From Myxococcales bacterium (GTDB taxonomy: Bacteria; Myxococcota; Myxococcia; Myxococcales; Anaeromyxobacteraceae): a stretch of DNA of 37,316 bases. The stretch is from assembly GCA_021818285.1 (NCBI GenBank), contig JAKAEO010000011.1, forward strand, positions 1 to 37,316, given 5' to 3'. This document shows positions 1 through 10,180 of this stretch, piece after piece. The notes beneath the pieces are model-generated. The model worked only from the letters and a program-made list of their open reading frames with translations. It ran no database searches and was not told the DNA's origin. Positions within the stretch are counted from its first letter, which is position 1, and each line of letters begins with the position of its first letter. The position numbers and the translations under genes are program-made.

Positions 1-42
1 TCGCGCATCGCTTTAGCCAGTAAGATCAAGCACTTGCATGGC

Positions 43-55
43 AATAGGCACTATT
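43..55. promoter_or_regulatory. Short inverted repeat in the AT-richer leader before the response regulator
   Basis: AATAG-gca-CTATT is a perfect 5-base inverted repeat in a conspicuously AT-richer patch (about 10-60) of an otherwise very GC-rich window. Such a patch usually marks a promoter or operator region. No convincing -35/-10 pair could be fixed on either strand, so this is only a candidate site for the gene at 147 or for a divergent gene outside the window. The rest of 1-146 shows no coding signal that I trust. Confidence 0.25.
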
Positions 56-146
56 CCTCATCGACGGGCTTCCGCCCCGGGCGGTACTCTCCGTGTGATC
101 CCACGAAGGGCGGGGTGGGCAGCTTGCGGGGGGGCGGGCGGCCGAG

Positions 147-788
147 ATGGACGGACATGATGGCGCACCTTCTCCGACAGTGGTCCACGTCGTCGACGAC
201 GATCCGCTCGTCGCCCGGACCGTCGCGCGCATCCTGGGGCGCGCCGGCTACCGGGTCCAGTCCTATCCGTCGGCGAAGGCCTTTCTCGACGGGGCTTCGC
301 TGACCGGTCCTTCCTGCGTCGTCCTCGACGTGCACATGCCGGGGATGACGGGCCTGGAGCTGCAGGCGGAGCTCGTCCAGGTCGCGCACCCGCCGGCCAT
401 CGTCTTCCTGTCGGGCGCGGACAGCGTCGGCGTCGCGGTGGAGGCGATGAAGGGCGGCGCCGTGGACTTCCTCGCCAAGCCCTTCGAGGCGCGCGCGCTC
501 GTGGCGGCGGTGGAGCGGGCGGTGGGCGCGGCCCGGCGCCGGTACGAAACGCGCACCGGGACCGAGTCCGCCAGGGCCCTGCTGGGCCGCCTCTCGCCCC
601 GGGAGCGCGAGGTCTTCTCCCTGCTCGTCCAGGGGTTGCGCAGCAAGGAGATCGCCGGGCGGCTGGGCGCGGCGGTGAAGACGGTGAGCATCCACCGCGG
701 GCGCATCATGGACAAGCTGGAGGCCTCCTCCGTCGCCGACCTGGTGCGGATCGCCGAGCGCGCCGGGGAGGACCCGCCGGCCCGTTGA
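147..788 (+). CDS. Two-component response regulator, FixJ/NarL type (REC + LuxR HTH)
   Basis: 213 aa. The N-terminal receiver domain (about residues 11-130) has the acidic cluster D17-D18-D19, the phospho-acceptor D61 in VVLDVHMPG, the conserved Ser of FLSGAD and the Lys of LAKPF. The C-terminal LuxR-type helix-turn-helix (about 147-205) carries SPREREVFSLLVQG, SKEIAGRLG and KTVSIHRGRIMDKL, the FixJ/NarL signature. Phosphorylation by a sensor kinase should promote dimerisation and DNA binding. No cognate kinase lies next to it; the hybrid kinase at 17407 is 17 kb away. The ATG at 147 leaves a normal short leader before the first beta strand. The gene is monocistronic or starts the local series; the TetR gene follows after 85 bases and probably has its own control. 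Family is certain, target genes unknown. Confidence 0.93.
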   Translation: MDGHDGAPSPTVVHVVDDDPLVARTVARILGRAGYRVQSYPSAKAFLDGASLTGPSCVVLDVHMPGMTGLELQAELVQVAHPPAIVFLSGADSVGVAVEAMKGGAVDFLAKPFEARALVAAVERAVGAARRRYETRTGTESARALLGRLSPREREVFSLLVQGLRSKEIAGRLGAAVKTVSIHRGRIMDKLEASSVADLVRIAERAGEDPPAR

Positions 789-854
789 ACGAGGCGCCCG
801 CCGGCCGGCCGCGGCGGCCCGGGCGGCAAGTCTTCGCTTGCAACTGCCGCGAAT

Positions 855-871
855 GCGGACTAAAGGTCCGC
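855..871. promoter_or_regulatory. Candidate TetR operator
   Basis: GCGGAC-taaag-GTCCGC is a perfect 6-base inverted repeat with a 5-base centre, ending three bases before the likely ATG (874) of the TetR gene. The centre contains AAAGG, which can serve as the ribosome-binding site for that ATG. Flanking CGCGAATG-like sequences occur on both sides. Position and symmetry fit autoregulation of the regulator/efflux operon; binding by this protein is inferred. Confidence 0.5.
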
Positions 872-873
872 GA

Positions 874-1521
874 ATGGCCGTTCGCAATTCGAGCGCGCGC
901 CGCGAGCGGGCCCGCGCGCGGGCCCGGCGCGACATCCTGCTCGCCGCCGCCGGGGTGTTCGCCCGCCGCGGCTACGCCGCCGCGACCCTCGGCGACCTGG
1001 CGGAGGCGGCCGGGTACGCGCCGCCCTCGCTCTACCGCTACTTCGAGGGCAAGGAGGCCATCTTCACCAGCCTCGTCGGGCTGCTCGTCGAGGAGCTCGA
1101 CGCCACCTTCGCGGAGCCGGTGGACCGGGCCCTGCCGCTCCGGGCCCGCCTGGAGGCGCTGCTCCGGGCCCAGGCCCGCCTGGCCGCGGCCCACCAGCCG
1201 CTGCTCGCGGTGCTCTCCCGGGGCACCGGCGACGCCCCCCGCGACGCCGGCGGCCTCCGACTCGGCGACCCGGGGGCCAGCGTGGCCTTCTACGAGGAGC
1301 GCTTCCTCGCCTGGCTGCGGCGCCACGCCGGCCGCCGCGAGCTGCGCCACCCGCCCGAGGTGGTGGCGCGCGTCTTCGCGGGGATCGCCTACGCCTTCCA
1401 CGTCCGCGCCGCCGCGGACGCCGACCCGCACCGCGACATCCCGCTGATCGTCGACCTCGCCCTCCACGGTTTCGCCGGGGACGCCGCCGCGTCCGCCGGC
1501 CGCACGGGAGCAACCCCATGA
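874..1521 (+). CDS. TetR/AcrR family transcriptional repressor of the adjacent RND efflux operon
   Basis: 215 aa from ATG 874. In-frame TTG 838 and ATG 853 are possible, but they would put the coding sequence across the palindrome at 855-871, and 874 has AAAGG seven bases upstream. The N-terminal TetR HTH is clear: RRDILLAAAGVFARRGYAAATLGDLAEAAG followed by YAPPSLYRYFEGKEAIF, the standard recognition helix and post-helix signature. The remainder is the usual helical ligand-binding/dimerisation domain. It ends in an ATGA overlap with the membrane-fusion gene, so the regulator is translationally coupled to the pump it most likely represses. Ligand unknown; probably a pump substrate such as a hydrophobic toxicant. 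Confidence 0.92.
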   Translation: MAVRNSSARRERARARARRDILLAAAGVFARRGYAAATLGDLAEAAGYAPPSLYRYFEGKEAIFTSLVGLLVEELDATFAEPVDRALPLRARLEALLRAQARLAAAHQPLLAVLSRGTGDAPRDAGGLRLGDPGASVAFYEERFLAWLRRHAGRRELRHPPEVVARVFAGIAYAFHVRAAADADPHRDIPLIVDLALHGFAGDAAASAGRTGATP

Positions 1522-2600
1522 ACGCCCGCCGCACCCTCCTCCTGCTGGCCGCCGCCGGCGCCGCCTCCCTCTCCGCCTGCTCGCGCGCCCCGAAGGCCGC
1601 GCTCCCGCCCGCCGCGGCCGCGGCCCGCGGGGTCCGGGTGGCCCACCCCGCCACCCGCATCGAGACCGGCCTGGCCAGCGCCACCGGCACGGTGCGCGCC
1701 AAGGACGACGCGGTCCTCTCGGCCAAGGGCACCGGGCAGATCCAGCGCATCCTGGTGGGCGTCGGCGACCGCGTCCGCAAGGGGGCGCCGCTCGTCGAGA
1801 TGGACCCGACCAACGTCCGCATCGGGCTGCAGAACGCCCAGGCGCTGGAGCGGCTCGGCGCCGCGGCGCTGGCCTCGGCCGAGAAGGACCTGGCCCGCGG
1901 CCGGACCCTCTTCGAGCAGGGCAGCATGCCCGCCGCCCAGTGGGAGAAGGTGCAGACCGGGCGCGACCTGGCCGCGGCCCAGCACGACCAGGCCGTCGCG
2001 GCGCTGCGGGCCGCCGAGCAGGCGGTGACCGACGGCACCCTGGTGGCCCCCTTCGCCGGGACCATCACCGCGAAGTACCGCAACGCCGGCGACACCGTGA
2101 CCCTGATGCCGGTGAGCCCCATCCTGGCGCTCACCGACCTCGACCACCTGGAGGTGCGCCTGGCGGTGCCCGAGTCGATCGAGGGCTTCGTCCGGGCGGG
2201 CCAGAAGGTGGAGGCCGTCACCACCCCGGGCGGCGTCCGCGTCGAGGCCCGGGTGCGGGTGAAGAACGCGGTGGTGGACCCCGCCACCCGGACGGTCGAG
2301 GTGCTCGCCGACGTGGTCCGGGCCGAGGGGCTGCGGCCGGGCACGCTGGTGAACGTCGACTTCGGGGGCTTCGGGGACCACGACGGGCTCTACGTCCCCA
2401 CCACCGCGGTGCGGACCGACGGGAAGGAGAGCTGGGTCTTCGTGGTCGCCGGCGGCAAGGCGGAGCGGCGCGCGGTCGAGGTGGTCCCGGTGCACCCCGG
2501 GGCGGTGGCGGTGCGCAAGGGGCTCGACGCGCGTTCGGACGTCGTCCAGGACCCGGGCTCGCTGGCCGACGGCGACGCCGTGGTCGCGCTCCCCAACTGA
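1518..2600 (+). CDS. RND efflux periplasmic adaptor (membrane fusion protein, HlyD/AcrA family), lipoprotein
   Basis: 360 aa. Starts inside the TetR stop codon (ATGA). The N terminus is a lipoprotein signal peptide: charged MNARR, hydrophobic stretch, then the lipobox LSAC, so the mature protein should be lipid-anchored. Next come the split lipoyl/barrel-sandwich halves (about 55-90 with GQIQRILVGVGDRVRKGAPLVEMD, and about 165-190 with GTLVAPFAGTITAKYRNAGD), separated by a short alpha-hairpin. The beta-barrel domain and a membrane-proximal domain (GLYVPTTAV...) follow. Adaptors of this type link the inner-membrane RND pump to an outer-membrane TolC-type channel. No TolC gene follows, so a channel encoded elsewhere is presumably shared. 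Confidence 0.95.
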   Translation: MNARRTLLLLAAAGAASLSACSRAPKAALPPAAAAARGVRVAHPATRIETGLASATGTVRAKDDAVLSAKGTGQIQRILVGVGDRVRKGAPLVEMDPTNVRIGLQNAQALERLGAAALASAEKDLARGRTLFEQGSMPAAQWEKVQTGRDLAAAQHDQAVAALRAAEQAVTDGTLVAPFAGTITAKYRNAGDTVTLMPVSPILALTDLDHLEVRLAVPESIEGFVRAGQKVEAVTTPGGVRVEARVRVKNAVVDPATRTVEVLADVVRAEGLRPGTLVNVDFGGFGDHDGLYVPTTAVRTDGKESWVFVVAGGKAERRAVEVVPVHPGAVAVRKGLDARSDVVQDPGSLADGDAVVALPN

Positions 2601-2618
2601 CCGGGGCCGGAGCCAGCC

Positions 2619-5714
<3,096 letters not shown>

Positions 5715-5775
5715 CCCCCGGCCCGCGCGGCCAGGGCGGCGCCCAGGGCGAGCGCGGCGCCGGCGGCGCGTCCGC

Positions 5776-6702
5776 TCACGCGCCGAGCCTCCCCTCCACC
5801 CAGCGCGCCACGCCCGCGGCCGACCGGAACTCCGCCACCGCGCGCACCGCGGCGCCGGGGAGCGCCTCGCGCGCCATCCGGGCCAGCGCCGTCCCCGGCC
5901 CCAGCTCCAGCAGCACGGTGCAGCCCAGCTCCGCCGCCACCGCGAGGCACCGCCCCCACTCCAGCCGCTGCGCCACCTGGCGCGACAGGCTCTCGACCGC
6001 GCCGGCCGCGCTCCGCACCGGCTCGCCGCTCACCCCGGCCAGGACCGGCACCGCCGGGGCCCGGGGCCCGGCCGCGGCCAGCGCCCGGGCGAACGGGGCG
6101 ACGGCGCCGGCGAGGAGCCGGGTGTGGGCCGGCACGGCGACCGGGAGCCGCTGCACCGTCGTCGCCCCCGCGGCCGCGGCCCGCCGGGCGGCCTCCTCCA
6201 GCGCCGGCACCGGCCCCCCCAGGACGCAGTGGTCGGGGCCGTTCACGATGGCCACCTCGCTGCCGGTGGCGGCGGCGAGCGCCTCGAGCCGCGCCGCCGG
6301 CAGGCCGCGCAGGCCCAGCAGGCCCGCCGGGCCCGGGCAGGCCGCGTCCATCAGCTCCGCCCGGCGCGCCGCCAGGGCCATCGCGGCACCGGGCGCGAAG
6401 GTGCCGGCGGCGCCGTGGGCCGCGAGCTCCCCGACGCTGTAGCCGAGGAGCAGCGCCGGGGCCGGCAACGCCTCCCGCAGCGCCGCCCAGGTGGCGAGCT
6501 GGGCGGCGACGACCAGCGGCTGGGCGACGGCGTTCCGGAAGGGCTCCGCCCCTCCCCGCCGCAGGATCGCCGCGGGGGGCGCGCCCAGCACCGCCTCCGC
6601 CGCGCGCAGCGCCTCGGCGCCCGCGGGGTGGCCCTCGGCCAGCGCCAGCATCCCCGGCTCCTGGCTGCCCTGGCCCGGGAAGAGCAGCGCGAGGCCGCTC
6701 AC
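5776..6702 (-). CDS. mdcH: Malonate decarboxylase epsilon subunit, malonyl-CoA:ACP transacylase
   Basis: 308 aa from a GTG at 6702 that overlaps the mdcB stop (GTGA). FabD-fold acyltransferase: the N-terminal LLFPGQGSQ loop, the nucleophile elbow GYSVGE with S89, and the downstream catalytic His in VPAHTRLL are all present. In the malonate decarboxylase cycle MdcH loads malonyl from malonyl-CoA onto the dephospho-CoA-derived thiol of the MdcC carrier to prime the enzyme; after that MdcA exchanges acetyl for malonate. It is the last recognised gene of the mdc operon and sits convergent to the RND pump. MatB upstream could supply its malonyl-CoA. FabD itself is an alternative by sequence, but the operon context decides for MdcH. 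Confidence 0.93.
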   Translation of the reverse strand: MSGLALLFPGQGSQEPGMLALAEGHPAGAEALRAAEAVLGAPPAAILRRGGAEPFRNAVAQPLVVAAQLATWAALREALPAPALLLGYSVGELAAHGAAGTFAPGAAMALAARRAELMDAACPGPAGLLGLRGLPAARLEALAAATGSEVAIVNGPDHCVLGGPVPALEEAARRAAAAGATTVQRLPVAVPAHTRLLAGAVAPFARALAAAGPRAPAVPVLAGVSGEPVRSAAGAVESLSRQVAQRLEWGRCLAVAAELGCTVLLELGPGTALARMAREALPGAAVRAVAEFRSAAGVARWVEGRLGA

Positions 6703-7571
6703 CACGCCCCCTCGGCGGGCGCGGCCCGGAGCGCGTGGACCAGCAGCGCCGCGGCCAGCAGGTCGGCGCTCCCACCCGGGGAGAGCCGGCGGGCCCGGAA
6801 GGCGGCGTGGAGCGAGCGCAGCCGCGCCTCCCAGCCCGGCCGGTGGACGCCGCCCGCGGCGAGGAAGCCGCGCGCCGCCCCCCGCGCGAAGGCGAGCCCC
6901 TCCGCCCCGCCGCGCCAGAGGAGGTTGGTGTCGGGGAGCGCGGCCACCAGGGAGAGCAGGGCCTGCGCCGCGGCCGCCCGCCGCCCCGCGCCGCGGGCCA
7001 GCCCCTCCTCCAGCGCCGGCAGCGCCACGCCGAAGAGGTGCGGGAAGCCCGCCGCCGCCTCCTCGCGGGCCCCGCCGGTCCCGTGCCACCGCGCCACCGC
7101 GGCGCCGTGGCTCGCCGGGGCCCGGCCCGGCGCCTCCCGCAGCGCCGGCCCGAAGGCCGACGCCACCTCGCGCCCGAGGGCGTCGCCGGCCGCCGCGCGC
7201 CCCGCCGCGCGCAGGCGGCCCGCCGCGGCGGAGAGGAGCCCCAGCGCGAAGATGGCGCCGCGGTGGGTGTTCACGCCGCCGGTGGCGGCGAGCATCCGCG
7301 CCTCGGCCTCGATCCCCAGCCGGCGCAGCGCCGCGAAGGGCAGGCCGGCGGCCCCCGCGGCGGCCGCGGCGCCGAAGGAGCCCTCCAGCGCCGCCAGGCT
7401 GCGCCGGAAGGTCCCGGCGTCCATGTCCCGGTGGGCGCCGGCGTCCCCCGGGCTCACCAGCCCGGGCTTGGGCTCGAGCTCCAGCTCCTCGCGCAGCGCC
7501 GCCAGCGCGGCGCGGTCCAGCGCCGCCCAGGGCGCCCAGGGGCGTGGGAGCGCCGCGGCGGGCGGCGTCAC
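6699..7571 (-). CDS. mdcB: Triphosphoribosyl-dephospho-CoA synthase (CitG-like), prosthetic-group biosynthesis
   Basis: 290 aa from the GTG at 7571, which overlaps the mdcG stop (GTGA); its own stop overlaps mdcH the same way. Diagnostic motifs of the CitG/MdcB family are KPGLVSPGDAGAHRDMD near residue 30 and TGGVNTHRGAIFALGLL in the middle. The enzyme joins ATP and 3'-dephospho-CoA to make 2'-(5''-triphosphoribosyl)-3'-dephospho-CoA, the precursor of the prosthetic group that MdcG places on MdcC. The longer upstream frame is the antisense/overlap shadow of mdcG and is not included. Confidence 0.94.
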   Translation of the reverse strand: MTPPAAALPRPWAPWAALDRAALAALREELELEPKPGLVSPGDAGAHRDMDAGTFRRSLAALEGSFGAAAAAGAAGLPFAALRRLGIEAEARMLAATGGVNTHRGAIFALGLLSAAAGRLRAAGRAAAGDALGREVASAFGPALREAPGRAPASHGAAVARWHGTGGAREEAAAGFPHLFGVALPALEEGLARGAGRRAAAAQALLSLVAALPDTNLLWRGGAEGLAFARGAARGFLAAGGVHRPGWEARLRSLHAAFRARRLSPGGSADLLAAALLVHALRAAPAEGAW

Positions 7572-8251
7572 GGCGCGCCTCCGCCGGGGAGCGCGGCGAG
7601 CCCGGCCAGCGCCGCGGCGCGCGACACCAGCCGCGCCGACGCGTCCGCCTTCAGCAGGACCAGGCGGGCGCCGGAGGCCAGCTCGCGCCAGCCGACGCCG
7701 CCGCCCCGGAGCCGCACCTCGCCGTCGGCCCGGATGCCGGCGGTCCGCTCCCAGGAGGCGAGGAGCTCCAGCAGGGGCCCGACCCGGGCCGGGCTCCCGG
7801 GATCCACCAGCAGGTCCACGTCCGACCCGCCGGCGATCCAGGGCTCGCCGGCGAGGTGCTGCCAGGCGAGCGATCCGTGGACGCGGAGCACCGCGCCCAG
7901 GGCCCGGGCCGCGCCGTCGAGCGCCCGGAGCGGCTGGCGCCAGGAGGGCGGCGCGCTTCCGACGGCCTCCGCCAGCCGCAGCGGCGGCGCCACCCGCACC
8001 ACCGCGGCCGGCGGCGCCAGCAGCGCGATGCGCGCCTTCCCGCGCGAGGGCGGCAGCGGGAGGCCCAGGGCCAGCCCGGCCCCGCCGCTCCCGGACGCGG
8101 CCGCGCCCCCCTCGCGCCGCCGCGCCACCGCCGGCAGGCCGCGGGCCAGCCAGCACTCCACCTCGGGGCGCCAGGCCGCGTCCACCTCCAGGTCGCCGGC
8201 CCGCGCCGGGTCGAGCCAGACCAGGTCGTGCCGGCGCGGGCTAGGGGCCAT
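7568..8251 (-). CDS. mdcG: Phosphoribosyl-dephospho-CoA transferase (holo-ACP synthase of malonate decarboxylase)
   Basis: 227 aa, ATG at 8251, overlapping the mdcE 3' end by 11 bases. N-terminal RRHDLVWLDP is typical of MdcG. A nucleotidyltransferase-like core shows GSLAWQHL followed by GGSDVDLLVDP, whose acidic residues are expected to bind metal. It transfers the phosphoribosyl-dephospho-CoA group made by MdcB onto the carrier serine of MdcC, releasing pyrophosphate. Cytosolic. The adjacent, translationally coupled mdcB supplies the substrate. Confidence 0.9.
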   Translation of the reverse strand: MAPSPRRHDLVWLDPARAGDLEVDAAWRPEVECWLARGLPAVARRREGGAAASGSGGAGLALGLPLPPSRGKARIALLAPPAAVVRVAPPLRLAEAVGSAPPSWRQPLRALDGAARALGAVLRVHGSLAWQHLAGEPWIAGGSDVDLLVDPGSPARVGPLLELLASWERTAGIRADGEVRLRGGGVGWRELASGARLVLLKADASARLVSRAAALAGLAALPGGGAP

Positions 8252-8954
8252 CCGCGTCCTCGTCGCGGACGCGGCGGGCGACCAGCTCGGCCCGGAGCCT
8301 CCCGCCCCGCTCCCGGCCCAGCGCCGCGCGCCCGTCGGGCAGCGCGGGCCGGGCCAGGGCCTCCGCCAGCGCGGCGTCGAGGGGCGCCCGCCACACCGAG
8401 GCGACGGCGCCGATCCGCAGGAAGGGCTCGAGGCCGGGCGCGAGGACCGGGTTCTCGCGCGAGAGCGCCTCCAGCCGGGCGAGCGGGATCTTGGTGACCT
8501 GCGCCATGGCCGGCAGGGCCATGACGCCGAGCCGCGCCCCCTCCACCGCGTGGATATCGTCGGCCATCATCCCCAGCGGCAGGTAGCTGCCGCTCACCGC
8601 CTCGCCGTGGACCAGCGCCAGGATGCGGTGGCCCGAGCGCCGGGCCAGCTCGACGCAGGCGGCGAGGTGGCCCAGGTAGCCGTTGAGGCCCAGCACCTCG
8701 TCGCGCTTGCTCATGCGCTGGCCGCGGGAGTCCACCAGCGTGAGGATGGGCCGCCCCGGGTGCTCCCGGACCACCTCCAGCACCGCCCGGGCGAGCCGCA
8801 GGGCCCCCTCGACCCCCACCTCGGCGCCGCCGTCGATCCCGATCACCGCCACCGGCCCGGCGGCCGCCGTCCCGGTCCCGAGGAGCAGGTCGCCCTCCCG
8901 CCGCACCTCGCAGCCGGCCGGGAAGAGCCGGCGGAGCAGCTCGGCCGCGGTCAC
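8241..8954 (-). CDS. mdcE: Malonate decarboxylase gamma subunit
   Basis: 237 aa from GTG 8954, overlapping the mdcD stop (GTGA). Crotonase/carboxyltransferase-like fold with VDSRGQRMSKRDEVLGLNGYLGHLAACVELARR and the oxyanion-type turn GEAVSGSYLPLGMMADDIHA. Together with MdcD it forms the malonyl-S-ACP decarboxylase that releases CO2 and leaves acetyl-S-ACP, with no biotin involved. Slightly short for the family, but no conserved block is obviously missing. The longer frame reaching 9158 lies in the coding region of mdcD and is not used. Confidence 0.93.
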   Translation of the reverse strand: MTAAELLRRLFPAGCEVRREGDLLLGTGTAAAGPVAVIGIDGGAEVGVEGALRLARAVLEVVREHPGRPILTLVDSRGQRMSKRDEVLGLNGYLGHLAACVELARRSGHRILALVHGEAVSGSYLPLGMMADDIHAVEGARLGVMALPAMAQVTKIPLARLEALSRENPVLAPGLEPFLRIGAVASVWRAPLDAALAEALARPALPDGRAALGRERGGRLRAELVARRVRDEDADGP

Positions 8955-9856
8955 GGCCGCCTCCGGCGGGCACCGCCCACCGCCGCCGACCAGGCCGGGA
9001 GATCGAGCAGCGGGAGCCGATCCGGCTCGGCGACGCCGGCGGCGCGCCAGGCGTCGGGGCCGTCGGCGCAGCCACCCAGCTCCTCCAGGCGGCGCGCCAG
9101 GAAGGCCTGCTCCCGCTCCAGCGCCGGGAGCGAGAGGGGCCGGGGGCGCCGGACCCATTCCAGCGCGGCGCGCCGGAAGGCCGCGGGGTCGTCCTCGACC
9201 AGCTCGTCGGCCTCCCCCAGCAGCGCCCGGTGCTTCCCGCCCCAGGTGCGCCAGACCATGGCCCGGTCCGAGGCGTCCAGCTCCTCCACCCCGCGGCTCG
9301 CCTCGATGACGTCGGGCCCGGAGAGGCCGAGCCGCGCCTCCTCGCTCATCACCACCGCGTCGCAGCAGCGGGCCACGATGCCCATCCCGCCGAAGCAGCC
9401 CCAGGCGCCGCCCACCAGCGCGAGCACCGGGACGCCCGCGCCCCGCGCCGAGAGCACCGCCCGCATCACCTCGGAGACGGCCTCGATCCCGGCGTTGGCC
9501 TCCTGGAGCCTCACCCCGCCGGTGTCGAGGAGCAGCAGCACCGCCCGCGGCCGCTCCCGCAGGGCGCGCTGGAGCAGGCCGGTGAGCTTGGCGCCGTGGA
9601 CCTCCCCGACGGCGCCGCCGAGGAAGCGCCCCTCCTGGCCGGCGGCCAGCACCGGCTCGCCGCCCAGGCGGCCGGCGCCGACCACCACTCCGTCGTCGAA
9701 GGAGACCGGCAGGTCCAGCGCGGCCAGGTGCGGGCTGGACTCCCGCGCCGCGGGGCCGAGCAGCTCCCGGAAGCTGCCCGGGTCGAGCAGGTCGAGCAGC
9801 CGCCGCCGGGCGCTGGCCTCGCGGAAGCTCCGGGGGACGGCCGGGGGCGCGGTCAC
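8951..9856 (-). CDS. mdcD: Malonate decarboxylase beta subunit
   Basis: 301 aa from GTG 9856, overlapping the mdcC stop (GTGA). Recognised by SFREASARRRLLDLLDPGSFRELLGP at the N terminus, LLDTGGVRLQEANAGIEAVSEVMRAV in the middle and the glycine-rich VGGAWGCFGGMGIVA, all characteristic of the biotin-independent malonate decarboxylase beta chain, a relative of the acetyl-CoA carboxylase carboxyltransferase. It forms the decarboxylase core with MdcE. No biotin carrier or sodium-pump subunit (MadB/MadF type) is in the operon, so this is the soluble biotin-independent enzyme. Confidence 0.95.
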   Translation of the reverse strand: MTAPPAVPRSFREASARRRLLDLLDPGSFRELLGPAARESSPHLAALDLPVSFDDGVVVGAGRLGGEPVLAAGQEGRFLGGAVGEVHGAKLTGLLQRALRERPRAVLLLLDTGGVRLQEANAGIEAVSEVMRAVLSARGAGVPVLALVGGAWGCFGGMGIVARCCDAVVMSEEARLGLSGPDVIEASRGVEELDASDRAMVWRTWGGKHRALLGEADELVEDDPAAFRRAALEWVRRPRPLSLPALEREQAFLARRLEELGGCADGPDAWRAAGVAEPDRLPLLDLPAWSAAVGGARRRRP

Positions 9857-10170
9857 CGGCCCGGCCTCCGGTACTCCTCCAGCGCCTGCCCGAGCCGGAG
9901 GGTCACCACCGCCGGGGTGGCCCCGCCGTCGTTCACCGCCAGCGACAGCCCGGCCACCGGGTGGCGCCCGGCGAAGTCGCGCAGCACCGCCTCCCAGACC
10001 GCGGCGAAGCCCGGCGCCGAGGTGTGGACCTCGACGCGGCAGCGGCCGGCGCCGCCGCCCGGCTCCACCAGCACCTCCAGGTTCCCCGAGCCCACCGCGC
10101 CGACCAGCACCGGCGGGCGGGCCGGGCCGCCCTCCTCGCGGGAGTCCATCTCGAACGCCAGGTGCTCCAC
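9853..10170 (-). CDS. mdcC: Malonate decarboxylase acyl carrier protein, delta subunit
   Basis: 105 aa from GTG 10170, with AGGGGGAGG immediately upstream as a strong ribosome-binding site. The MEHLAFEMDS start matches other MdcC N termini. The prosthetic-group site is S28 in VGAVGSGNLEVLVEPG; the C-terminal NDGGATPAVVTLRLGQALEEY block is also family-typical. It carries malonyl/acetyl as thioesters on a phosphoribosyl-dephospho-CoA arm installed by MdcG. Lies 10 bases after mdcA and overlaps mdcD. Confidence 0.94.
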   Translation of the reverse strand: MEHLAFEMDSREEGGPARPPVLVGAVGSGNLEVLVEPGGGAGRCRVEVHTSAPGFAAVWEAVLRDFAGRHPVAGLSLAVNDGGATPAVVTLRLGQALEEYRRPGR

Positions 10171-10180
10171 GCCTCCCCCT

